NCBI GenBank assembly: GCA_021820165.1
Contig: JAKADW010000133.1
Span: forward strand, 1-6,275
Length of the DNA stretch: 6,275 nucleotides
DNA from: Bacillota bacterium
GTDB lineage: Bacteria; Bacillota_E; Sulfobacillia; Sulfobacillales; Sulfobacillaceae
Reading direction: 5' to 3'
How positions within the stretch are numbered: the stretch's first letter is position 1; every line of letters begins with the position of its first letter. The notes below the pieces were generated by a model, which saw only the letters and a list, made by a program, of their open reading frames with translations, did not search any database and had not been told where the DNA came from. The position numbers and the translations under genes were made by a program. This document shows positions 1-5,602 of this stretch, one piece after another.

Positions 1-90
1 CTGTGCTTAGCCATTTAACTGTGCCCCCCTGAATTCGGTTGTTGTGTCGATACTCCAACCCTATCAGAGGGGCCATTCTTTACTCAAATC
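1..90. other. Non-coding tail downstream of copA
   Basis: These 90 bases lie between the window edge and the copA stop codon. I see no gene here. The hexamer CTGTGC occurs twice (1-6 and 19-24), followed by a C6 run at 24-29. A short CCCT/AGGG inverted repeat on the minus strand near 60-72 has no T tract after it, so it is not a convincing copA terminator. The end of copA transcription may lie outside the window. Confidence 0.4.
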
Positions 91-2520
91 CTAAAAACGG
101 TCCTGACACTTCATTACAGGATTCTTCACGGAAAATTTCAAGAGCAACGAGTTTGTGACCACCGTGACCGAGCTGAAGGCCATTGCCGCTCCCGCGATCA
201 TCGGCGACAACACGCCGAACGCGGCCAAGGGAATCATTAACACGTTGTAAAACAGCGCCCAGAAGAGGTTCTGTCGTATCTTGGCAAGGGTCTTTTGACC
301 GATCGTCAAGGCTTGAAGAACCGCACCCACTTCTGAGCGCATAAGCGTCACTTCGGCCGTTTCCGTGGCTACATCGCTCCCGCTCGCGACCGCCATCCCG
401 ACGGATGCGCGGGCCAATGCGGGAGCGTCGTTAATGCCATCTCCAACCATCGCTATATACTTTCCGATCTCTTCCTTTTCGGCCACAAACGTAGCCTTAT
501 CTTTTGGGGAGAGTTCCGCATGGACCTCTGAAATGCCCACCTCTTCGGCCACCCGCACGGCGGTCGGCTGGCGATCTCCGGTGAGCATCACCGTCTCAAC
601 GCCTCGCTGACGCAGCGCCGCCACCGCCTCACGCGCATCCGCGCGAATCCGGTCAGCAATGACGAGCGCACCGATGACCCGCTCGTTTTCGGCCACCCAC
701 ACCACAGTGCGACCGGCCTCAGCCTCCGAGTCTAATGATGTAGCCAATGACCTCGGCAAATCAACCCCGTAATTGGCCATCAATTTTGCGTTACCTAAGA
801 GAACCTGCTGACCATCAAGAAATCCGGCCATGCCCAGGCCTTCTTCGGTGTACACATCTTCCACCGGCAAGGCCCGGGTAGATTCCCCAGCCTTCAGGAC
901 GGCCCGCGCTAGGGGATGGGCCGAACTCGCCTCTAAACCCTTGGCCATTCCCAAAACGTCATCCGTTTCGGCATCTCCATTCGTGACAACACGTTCCACT
1001 TCCGGATGCCCTTCGGTAATGGTGCCGGTTTTGTCCAGCGCCACCACGTTGACTTTCGCCACCCGTTCGAGCGCCTCGCCATTCCGGAACAGCACCCCCC
1101 GCCTGGCCCCGATGCCGCTTCCCACCATTACCGCCGTTGGGGTGGCTAACCCCAACGAGCACGGGCAAGCCACGACCAAAACCGCCACGGCGCGTAGAAG
1201 AGCGGCGCGGTAGTCTCCCGTGACCAATCCCGTCCCCACAAAGGTCACCAACGCAATCCCTAAGACGATAGGGACAAACACATTGGCAACGCGATCGGCA
1301 AACTGCTGAATCGGGGCCTTGGCCGCTTGCGCCTCCTCGACAGCCTCAACAATATGAGCGAGCACGGTGTCTTTGCCGACGCGAATAGTTTCCATTTGAA
1401 AAGCCCGGTCTCCGCGGTGCACGGTCCCCGCCGCCACCTCTGCTCCCACCGACTTGGTTTGCCACTCCGGCTCACCGGTGAGCATCGATTCATCCAAGAG
1501 CCCTTGTCCGCTCACGACCCGCCCATCGACGGGGATGCGATCCCCGGTACGAATTTCGAGCCGCTGGCCCACCGTCACCGACTCCACTGGCACTTCCACC
1601 ATTTCACCCTCGGCGGTCACCAATCGGGTGGTCTTGGGTCGAAGTGCCAGGAGCTCTCGAATGGCTTCCGAGGTTTTGCCCTTGGCCACCGCCTCCAAGT
1701 ATTTTCCCACCAGGATCAAAGTAATGACCGTGGCAGAGGTGTCAAAGTAGAGCGGCGCATGGGCCAATACCCCGTAGACTGATACCGTCCAGGCGGCGAG
1801 AGTGCCAGTGGCGACCAGCACATCCATGTTGGCGTTTCCATGCCGAACATTGAGCCATGCCCGCTTCGTGAAAGAATATCCGGGGCCCCACTGGACAATC
1901 GTCGCCGCTGCCAACTCAATCCACGGATTGGTCCACCATCGGGGCCCGACCCCAACAAATATTTTGACCATGGCCGCCCAAAGCGGGAGGGTGAATAAAA
2001 TGGAAACCGCCAAGCGGACCTTAGCCTGGTGCGCTTCCTGCAAACGGGCATCCACCGCGCCGTCATCGGAATTGAGAGTCGCCGAGAGCCCTGCCCCTTG
2101 CAACGCCGCCAAAAGAACACCGCGTTCCGTCACGCCTCGGGCGGTTTCCACGCTTAAAGTCCCCTTGGCGGCATTGCTCTTCACCCGTATGACCCCCGAC
2201 ACAGCCTTCAGCGCTCGTTCCGCTCGGTCGCGAACCGGAGCCTCCTCGAGCCCTTCGACCGCAAAACTTACGGAGTCCATGCGCACCTGATATCCCGCCT
2301 GGGATACGGCACGAACGAAGTCGGTCGTGCCCACAACGGCGGGGTCGAAGGTGACCCGCGCTTTCTCCAAAGCCAAGTTCACGTCCGCACCGTCAACCCC
2401 CGGAACCTTCTCCAAGGCCTTCTCAACATGATGCACACAACTAGCGCAGGTCATGCCGGCGATATCTAGCTGAACCTCGGCCGGCCCATTGCGGTCCTCT
2501 TGTTCCGCTAACTCAGCCAC
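91..2520 (-). CDS. copA: Cu(I)-exporting P1B-type ATPase CopA
   Basis: This inner-membrane pump uses ATP to export Cu(I) from the cytoplasm. The 809 residues show the full family plan. An N-terminal metal-binding domain carries GMTCASC (C25, C28). A second HMA-like fold at about 83-148 has no CxxC. Four helices follow at about 168-276, then the actuator loop with TGE (348-350), helices at about 411-463 with the CPC metal site (452-454), the phosphorylation motif DKTGT (Asp496), the HP dipeptide (535-536), TGDR (647-650) and GDGINDAP (693-700). Two final helices carry the Tyr758-Asn759 pair and M780-x-x-S-S. CPC, YN and MxxSS together are the Cu(I) signature of P1B-1 ATPases. The start is GTG at 2518-2520, six bases after AGGAGGG. 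It lies 11 bases after csoR on the same strand, so the two are very probably co-transcribed and copper-induced through CsoR. Length is normal for the family and I see no frameshift. Confidence 0.96.
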   Translation of the reverse strand: MAELAEQEDRNGPAEVQLDIAGMTCASCVHHVEKALEKVPGVDGADVNLALEKARVTFDPAVVGTTDFVRAVSQAGYQVRMDSVSFAVEGLEEAPVRDRAERALKAVSGVIRVKSNAAKGTLSVETARGVTERGVLLAALQGAGLSATLNSDDGAVDARLQEAHQAKVRLAVSILFTLPLWAAMVKIFVGVGPRWWTNPWIELAAATIVQWGPGYSFTKRAWLNVRHGNANMDVLVATGTLAAWTVSVYGVLAHAPLYFDTSATVITLILVGKYLEAVAKGKTSEAIRELLALRPKTTRLVTAEGEMVEVPVESVTVGQRLEIRTGDRIPVDGRVVSGQGLLDESMLTGEPEWQTKSVGAEVAAGTVHRGDRAFQMETIRVGKDTVLAHIVEAVEEAQAAKAPIQQFADRVANVFVPIVLGIALVTFVGTGLVTGDYRAALLRAVAVLVVACPCSLGLATPTAVMVGSGIGARRGVLFRNGEALERVAKVNVVALDKTGTITEGHPEVERVVTNGDAETDDVLGMAKGLEASSAHPLARAVLKAGESTRALPVEDVYTEEGLGMAGFLDGQQVLLGNAKLMANYGVDLPRSLATSLDSEAEAGRTVVWVAENERVIGALVIADRIRADAREAVAALRQRGVETVMLTGDRQPTAVRVAEEVGISEVHAELSPKDKATFVAEKEEIGKYIAMVGDGINDAPALARASVGMAVASGSDVATETAEVTLMRSEVGAVLQALTIGQKTLAKIRQNLFWALFYNVLMIPLAAFGVLSPMIAGAAMAFSSVTVVTNSLLLKFSVKNPVMKCQDRF

Positions 2521-2526
2521 GAAAAT

Positions 2527-2533
2527 CCCTCCT
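2527..2533 (-). promoter_or_regulatory. copA ribosome binding site overlapping the csoR stop
   Basis: AGGAGGG on the minus strand lies six bases before the copA GTG start. Its first two bases fall inside the csoR TAG stop codon (2532-2534). Ribosomes finishing csoR therefore sit on the copA binding site, which suggests translational coupling and supports GTG at 2518-2520 as the true copA start. Confidence 0.85.
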
Positions 2534-2807
2534 ATCGGCGGATGACTTTACGCACCACCGCAATGAGGTCCTCAATAGGCTCGTCGCCCTGATGCTGTTC
2601 AATGGCGTCCTTGACGCACCCATTAATGTGAGAGCGTAACAAAATCAGCGACACTTCATCCATAGCTGCTGTAACGGCTGCCACCTGCTGAAGAATATCC
2701 GGGCAATAGCGCCCTTCCTCCACCATGCGCATCACGCCTTTGACCTGCCCTTCGGCCCGTTTGAGCCGTGCGATCAGTTTCTCTTTGTCCTGTTCGTATT
2801 GGTACAT
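2532..2807 (-). CDS. csoR: Copper-sensing transcriptional repressor CsoR
   Basis: This is a 91-residue DUF156/CsoR-family repressor, an all-helical cytoplasmic protein that releases operator DNA on binding Cu(I). The Cu(I) ligand triad of the family is present in correct register: Cys35 (in YCPDILQQ), His60 and Cys64 (in SHINGC). The N-terminal RLKRAEGQVKG stretch (14-24) is the conserved basic segment at the start of helix 1. The Cys-His-Cys triad separates it from the formaldehyde sensor FrmR and the nickel sensor RcnR, whose ligand sets differ, and placement directly before copA agrees. The start is ATG at 2805-2807, with GGAAGG seven bases upstream. A promoter and a 17-base palindrome lie immediately upstream, so it probably autoregulates the csoR-copA operon. 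Confidence 0.94.
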   Translation of the reverse strand: MYQYEQDKEKLIARLKRAEGQVKGVMRMVEEGRYCPDILQQVAAVTAAMDEVSLILLRSHINGCVKDAIEQHQGDEPIEDLIAVVRKVIRR

Positions 2808-2813
2808 AATCGA

Positions 2814-2821
2814 TCCTTCCT
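2814..2821 (-). promoter_or_regulatory. csoR ribosome binding site
   Basis: AGGAAGGA on the minus strand; its GGAAGG core is seven bases from the csoR ATG. It fixes the csoR start and lies just downstream of the operator palindrome. Confidence 0.75.
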
Positions 2822-2825
2822 ACTC

Positions 2826-2842
2826 ATACTCCCTATAAGTAT
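2826..2842 (-). promoter_or_regulatory. Candidate CsoR operator
   Basis: Read on the minus strand this is ATACTTATAGGGAGTAT, with perfect five-base arms ATACT/AGTAT around a seven-base centre containing a G3 run. Known CsoR operators are short pseudo-palindromes with TAC-type ends and a G/C tract, so the match is plausible. It overlaps the last two bases of the proposed -10 box and runs into the likely transcription start, where a bound repressor would block RNA polymerase. The identity is inferred from position and symmetry. Confidence 0.6.
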
Positions 2843-2870
2843 CGTACCCCATTACATGGAGTGTGTGCAA
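2841..2870 (-). promoter_or_regulatory. Probable csoR-copA promoter
   Basis: On the minus strand TTGCAC (2865-2870) is followed after 18 bases by TACGAT (2841-2846). This resembles a sigma-70/sigma-A -35/-10 pair with a spacer one base longer than the optimum. A long spacer is common in metal-regulated promoters, but that is not specific evidence here. The csoR ATG begins 33 bases after the -10 box, leaving a short leader. Confidence 0.5.
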
Positions 2871-2906
2871 ATCTATTGAAGGTTAAACACGCCGAGGAGA
2901 TTGAAC

Positions 2907-2951
2907 CGGTAGAAGCCCAGCCGTGACCTTCGTCGGATGAGCAATCTACCG
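2907..2951 (-). repeat. 45-base imperfect hairpin
   Basis: Perfect seven-base arms CGGTAGA and TCTACCG enclose two further pairing blocks. On the minus strand the pairs are CGGTAGA/TCTACCG, GCTCA/TGGGC (one G-U) and CCG/CGG, around a ten-base loop: about 15 pairs with only small internal loops. On the plus strand the wobble becomes an A-C mismatch, so the minus-strand RNA folds better. The element lies about 100 bases after the stop of the Met-rich membrane gene and about 37 bases before the csoR -35 box. No T tract follows, so it is not a standard intrinsic terminator. It could be a read-through barrier, a processed 3' end or a small repeat element. Confidence 0.5.
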
Positions 2952-3054
2952 CTTGAGTGGCAAAAAGACACGAGAGAAGTAAGCGGCCATCGGAAACCTT
3001 GGAGAGACAGCACCTTCGGGCCTACCTCAGGGGAGAGCAGACTCGTCAACTTCG

Positions 3055-3390
3055 TCAGCCACTTCCCCAGCCGGCAACGGTTCCCCCCACCATGCCAGCC
3101 ATGCTGCACATCATTATGGGCATCATGGATGCTGGCACGCAAAATAGCCGCACAAGAATTCCCCCGATGAGTCCGCCCACCGTACCTCCAACCATGTAGC
3201 CCATGGTGAGATCGGGGTAGGTGCGATCAGTTCGTCGTCTAAAAACGGGAACGACGATCGGCATCATCAGAGCGACGACCACACAGGCGACTTCGTGGTC
3301 AGAGATTAAACACCAGGCCAGGAATACACTAGGCACCGCGACAATGAGAGCGTCTACGAGGCCCGGACGAAGCCTGGTTGATTTTCGCAT
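3055..3390 (-). CDS. Small Met-rich glycine-zipper membrane protein, unknown function
   Basis: I do not recognise a named family. The 111 residues suggest four membrane segments at about 11-29, 34-50, 62-84 and 86-107, with a basic N-terminus and a basic loop, FRRRTDRTYPD (50-60). The third segment holds a glycine zipper (GGTVGGLIGG, 68-77). The MVGGTV motif recurs at 66-71 and 100-105, suggesting an internal duplication. Residues 88-100 (SMMPIMMCSMAGM) contain six Met and one Cys, a composition like that of Cu(I)-binding segments. The gene lies on the same strand about 250 bases upstream of csoR-copA but outside that operon's promoter. I prefer ATG at 3388-3390 because GGTGAT precedes it by five bases. 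Other in-frame starts are ATG 3394-3396, ATG 3412-3414 and TTG 3418-3420. A copper role is inference only. The plus-strand reading of this region looks like a non-protein shadow. Confidence 0.6.
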   Translation of the reverse strand: MRKSTRLRPGLVDALIVAVPSVFLAWCLISDHEVACVVVALMMPIVVPVFRRRTDRTYPDLTMGYMVGGTVGGLIGGILVRLFCVPASMMPIMMCSMAGMVGGTVAGWGSG

Positions 3391-3447
3391 GCACATCACC
3401 CCCGGCCACGCCATTGCCAAACCCTATGCAACCGCGTGGTGGCACAT

Positions 3448-3669
3448 TCATCTGGGGGAGGAATATCTTGGCCAAACACTGGCCGGCACGGCCACGACAA
3501 TGCAGACGTTTATCAGAATCCCCGAAATAGCGAGAGCCCACGCCCCGATCGCCTTCCTGTCCGAACGTTGCGCAGCAGAAGGCGTGGCTGTGGAAGCCTT
3601 CCTGTGTTGAGGGGACGGCCAGCTATTTTGCTTGATGATGTCTATGGCATTCTTGCTGGTACCATTCAA
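3448..3669 (-). CDS. Possible small one-helix membrane protein
   Basis: This is an open frame of 73 residues that I do not recognise. Residues 1-39 are polar, with Pro, Ala and Ser and several basic residues. Residues 40-66 form a clear hydrophobic helix starting AIGAWALAISGI, followed by a short tail WPRYSSPR. The layout is like small single-pass proteins with a disordered cytoplasmic N-terminus. Support is weak: the only standard start is TTG at 3667-3669, with no good ribosome binding site. The frame is open further upstream, to a TGA about 48 bases before that codon, but has no better start. It may be a degraded remnant of a longer gene. It ends 57 bases before the preferred start of the next membrane gene. 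Confidence 0.3.
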   Translation of the reverse strand: MNGTSKNAIDIIKQNSWPSPQHRKASTATPSAAQRSDRKAIGAWALAISGILINVCIVVAVPASVWPRYSSPR

Positions 3670-3831
3670 CTGCCCAGCGGTGATAGAAATGGAGGGCGAT
3701 GTCGTTCGGCCGTCATGAAGTCAGCATTCTACCGTCTCCACATTTGGCCATCGAGTGATAGCATGCCTCCAGCGGGCCTTACCATATCATGAGGCACCCA
3801 AAAAGCGGACGAACACACGACACACGCCTGA

Positions 3832-3856
3832 CACGGGTGTGCGCGCCGAACCCGTG
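3832..3856. repeat. GC-rich inverted repeat
   Basis: CACGGGT (3832-3838) and ACCCGTG (3850-3856) are perfect seven-base arms around an 11-base loop. No T tract follows closely on either strand; the nearest on the minus strand is a T5 run about 20 bases beyond. It could be part of a terminator for the gene at 4013-4801 or a protein-binding palindrome. The function is not shown. Confidence 0.4.
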
Positions 3857-3941
3857 CGGGAGGGTAACGCCTACCATAGGTAACACCTTCCCCAATCTGA
3901 GGAACAGCACCCGCCGGAAGCGCCCTAGGGATTTACTAACA

Positions 3942-3963
3942 TGGCCAAAAAAGGCCTTGGCCA
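3942..3963 (-). terminator. Weak candidate terminator after the DUF347 gene
   Basis: TGGCCAA (3942-3948) and TTGGCCA (3957-3963) form a seven-base inverted repeat about 50 bases after the stop codon of the gene at 4013-4801. Read on the minus strand the T6 run falls inside the loop and second arm rather than after the stem. An alternative fold, GGCC-AA-GGCC before the T run, has too small a loop. It is in the right place for a terminator but does not fit the standard form. Confidence 0.25.
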
Positions 3964-4012
3964 ACTAGCGCAGTGCGCGTACTTACGCTTTCGGCGTGTC
4001 CGGTGCCGGTGG

Positions 4013-4801
4013 CTACCGCCGACCAGTATTTTGCTGCACATCCAAACGAGTCACCGTCAGGAAACCCACCACAACAATGATCGCTCCCGTGAGAAGGAGG
4101 GCCACCGGCCCTTTCCCGTAACCCAGCCCACCGAAACTCTTCGGCATACCAAAGTAGTCGGCGAAGGATGCTCCGAGGGGTCTGGTTAAGATGTAGGAAA
4201 TCCAGAAAGCTGCGATCCCGTTCAAGCCGATGGTCCGCTTGAGGATAAAGGGAACAAAAAAGAGCACCGTGAACAAAATGCCCGATACCAGGTATCCTAA
4301 GTGCAACGTAGTCGCCGTCATGTCGCCGGTCGCGGTGCCCAAAGCAAAGGTGGAAAGAATGGTCGCCCAGTAGAAAAACTCACGGCGTGGCGTATAAATA
4401 CTATGAATGGATAAGGTGCGCTCGGAGCTATACCAGGCAATAATGACCCCCGCCAAAATCATGGCGAAGGCAGTGCTTGAAGCGTAGTACGGTACTCCTA
4501 AGGCCACGTGGGTGGCATCCGCCACCATGGTGCCAAACACTGCCACCATCGTCACCGCAAACCAGTACAATGGCGCATAATAGCGTTTTGCTCGAAATTG
4601 CAGCCACATGGCAAGCGCCCACACGATGGCACCCATGATCACCGCCAAATACGGGTTCATATGATAGACGAAGAAATCTGAGGTGGCCTCGCCCATAGCC
4701 GTCGTCAAGAGCTTGGCAATCCAAAAGTAAATGGTTATCTCGGGAACTTTGGACACGCGCGACCGGCGCCCCGCCGACACCCGCCCTATCGCGTCCTGCA
4801 T
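4013..4801 (-). CDS. Four-repeat integral membrane protein, DUF347/COG4705 type
   Basis: This is a polytopic membrane protein of unknown biochemical function. Numbering from the upstream GTG at 4817-4819, four two-helix units start near residues 25, 84, 148 and 203. Each has a Trp (W33, W86, W151, W206) followed exactly 15 residues later by an Asp (D48, D101, D166, D221), within G-x4-D (GEATSD, GTMVAD, GTATGD, GASFAD). Four tandem two-helix repeats with a conserved Trp are the description of the DUF347 repeat. The family-like region starts at KVPEITIYFWIAK (24-36), so the true N-terminus is uncertain: GTG 4817-4819, ATG 4799-4801 (chosen; AGG lies directly before it), or GTG codons 14 and 22. 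The acidic residues in the membrane would suit ion binding or transport, which is inference. It lies 136 bases after the hydrolase gene on the same strand and may have its own promoter. Confidence 0.88.
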   Translation of the reverse strand: MQDAIGRVSAGRRSRVSKVPEITIYFWIAKLLTTAMGEATSDFFVYHMNPYLAVIMGAIVWALAMWLQFRAKRYYAPLYWFAVTMVAVFGTMVADATHVALGVPYYASSTAFAMILAGVIIAWYSSERTLSIHSIYTPRREFFYWATILSTFALGTATGDMTATTLHLGYLVSGILFTVLFFVPFILKRTIGLNGIAAFWISYILTRPLGASFADYFGMPKSFGGLGYGKGPVALLLTGAIIVVVGFLTVTRLDVQQNTGRR

Positions 4802-4819
4802 CCTCGTCTGTCCCCCCAC

Positions 4820-4937
4820 TCAAGGCCCCAACCCTCGTTTTCAATAGCGTATCCTCTCGTCACCACAACGAGTCACGATACCCCGTTGCAACATAGGTAG
4901 GAGACAAGCCGTCGCGAGGCCGTGTCCCTCACGTTCA
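4820..4937 (-). other. Intergenic gap between hydrolase and DUF347 gene
   Basis: This gap of 118 bases contains a small CTCGT/ACGAG inverted repeat at 4856-4872 with a seven-base loop and no T tract. A weak promoter-like pair on the minus strand (TTGTGG, 16 bases, TATTGA) overlaps it. The gap is long enough for a separate promoter for the DUF347-type gene, but nothing here is strong. Confidence 0.3.
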
Positions 4938-5579
4938 CTACCTCTTTAACGCATCGATAACCTCAGCGGTCGTCCGAATCCGGCCAATACGTCTCAGCAC
5001 GTGCTCGAGCGAGAATGTGTGGGCCTCTCCAGACAGGTCGGCCATGGCATCCTCCACGAAGATCTGCTGGTAGCCACGCTCATAAGCATCGCGCGCCGTA
5101 CTTTCCACGCCAATGTTTGTGGGTATTCCCGTCATAAAAATGGTGTCAATGCGACGACGACGACGTTGGAGGTCAAGATCGGTCCCGTAAAAAGCGCCCC
5201 ACTGCCGCTTTCTGACCACGTGGTCTCCCGGCTTAGGTCCCATTTGAGGGACAATTTGGTCCCAGCCTTCCGGGGGCTTTCCCCGCTCGACTGGCGGATT
5301 GTCGGTCAGGGGACTTAAGGCGTCCCGGCCCTCAGGAGACGGCCCGACATGGACTAATACCACCAACCCACCCGCATTTCGGACAGCCTCCGCCAGTCGC
5401 GACGCATTGGCGATAACTTCCTCGGACGAACGAGGTTCGGTCGGGAGCGCGGTAATTCCTTGTTGTAGATCTATTACCACCAGCGCCGTTCGCGCTGGCT
5501 TCAGTTCAAGCGTACTCGTTGATAACGCCTCCTTATCTGAATCGGGGATTCCAGATCCCGTGCGCCGGAATAACACCAT
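4938..5579 (-). CDS. Isochorismatase-fold cysteine-hydrolase superfamily protein
   Basis: This is a cytoplasmic alpha/beta hydrolase of the isochorismatase-like superfamily; the substrate is unknown. Numbered from ATG 5577-5579 (213 residues), the catalytic Asp is D37 in ALVVIDLQQG and the conserved Lys is K124 in VVRKRQWGAF. The loop that carries the nucleophilic Cys in amidase members reads GIPTNIGVESTARDAY, with Gly157 in the Cys position. Gly here is shared with true isochorismatases such as PhzD and with several uncharacterised subfamilies, so thiol-amidase chemistry is unlikely. The family core begins near codon 21. A strong AAGGAGG lies inside the called frame and is correctly spaced for ACG at 5517-5519, which would give 193 residues; the ATG chosen here has only a weak binding site. 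A GTG at 5652-5654 would overlap the upstream gene. From the ATG the gap to the EgtD-type gene is 23 bases, suggesting an operon. Confidence 0.85.
   Translation of the reverse strand: MVLFRRTGSGIPDSDKEALSTSTLELKPARTALVVIDLQQGITALPTEPRSSEEVIANASRLAEAVRNAGGLVVLVHVGPSPEGRDALSPLTDNPPVERGKPPEGWDQIVPQMGPKPGDHVVRKRQWGAFYGTDLDLQRRRRRIDTIFMTGIPTNIGVESTARDAYERGYQQIFVEDAMADLSGEAHTFSLEHVLRRIGRIRTTAEVIDALKR
5528..5534 (-). promoter_or_regulatory. Strong Shine-Dalgarno inside the called hydrolase frame
   Basis: AAGGAGG on the minus strand is followed eight bases later by ACG (5517-5519), exactly where homologous hydrolases usually begin (then STLELKPARTALVVIDLQ). No ATG, GTG or TTG is in frame at a usable distance. 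Either ACG is used as a rare start, or an ATG has mutated or been misread, or the match is accidental. Confidence 0.55.
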
Positions 5580-5602
5580 ACCACCAGTGCTGAAAACAAC
5601 AC

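Larger units (their letters stand above)
3670..4012. other. Intergenic stretch with inverted repeats, no convincing gene
   Basis: About 340 bases separate the doubtful small ORF from the DUF347-type gene. Frames on both strands here are short, arginine-rich and lack plausible start sites, so I call no gene. The stretch contains a GC-rich hairpin (3832-3856), two GGTAAC hexamers near 3864 and 3878, a TGGCCAA/TTGGCCA inverted repeat (3942-3963) and a small GCGTA/TACGC palindrome (3977-3988). It is probably the 3' region of the gene to its right plus decayed sequence. Confidence 0.45.

Noticed and set aside
2885..3050. Possible riboswitch or tRNA-like element (GGAGAG and CTCAGG words, GGTTCAATC on the minus strand)
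   Set aside because: I could not build a known aptamer or cloverleaf around these words; only the 2907-2951 hairpin holds up.
2873..3142. 89-codon minus-strand frame overlapping the end of the Met-rich gene, and plus-strand frames over 2937-3199
   Set aside because: They overlap a better frame and run through the 45-base hairpin. The translated sequences show no recognisable domain.
3221..3610. 129-codon open frame on the plus strand
   Set aside because: It lies opposite the two minus-strand membrane ORFs, has no clear domain or good binding site, and reads as a shadow; the minus-strand frame shows coherent membrane helices and glycine-zipper motifs.
3436..3792. 118-codon open frame on the plus strand
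   Set aside because: Composition is Arg/Gly/Ser-rich with no hydrophobic core or motif, it starts without a binding site, and it overlaps other candidates. It could only be revived by homologs.
3779..3964. 61-codon minus-strand frame
   Set aside because: It is basic and low in information, has no family resemblance, and overlaps the inverted-repeat region.
5151..5165. Short CGA repeat in the hydrolase gene giving five consecutive Arg residues
   Set aside because: It stays in frame within a normal-length domain and is short enough to be ordinary coding sequence.
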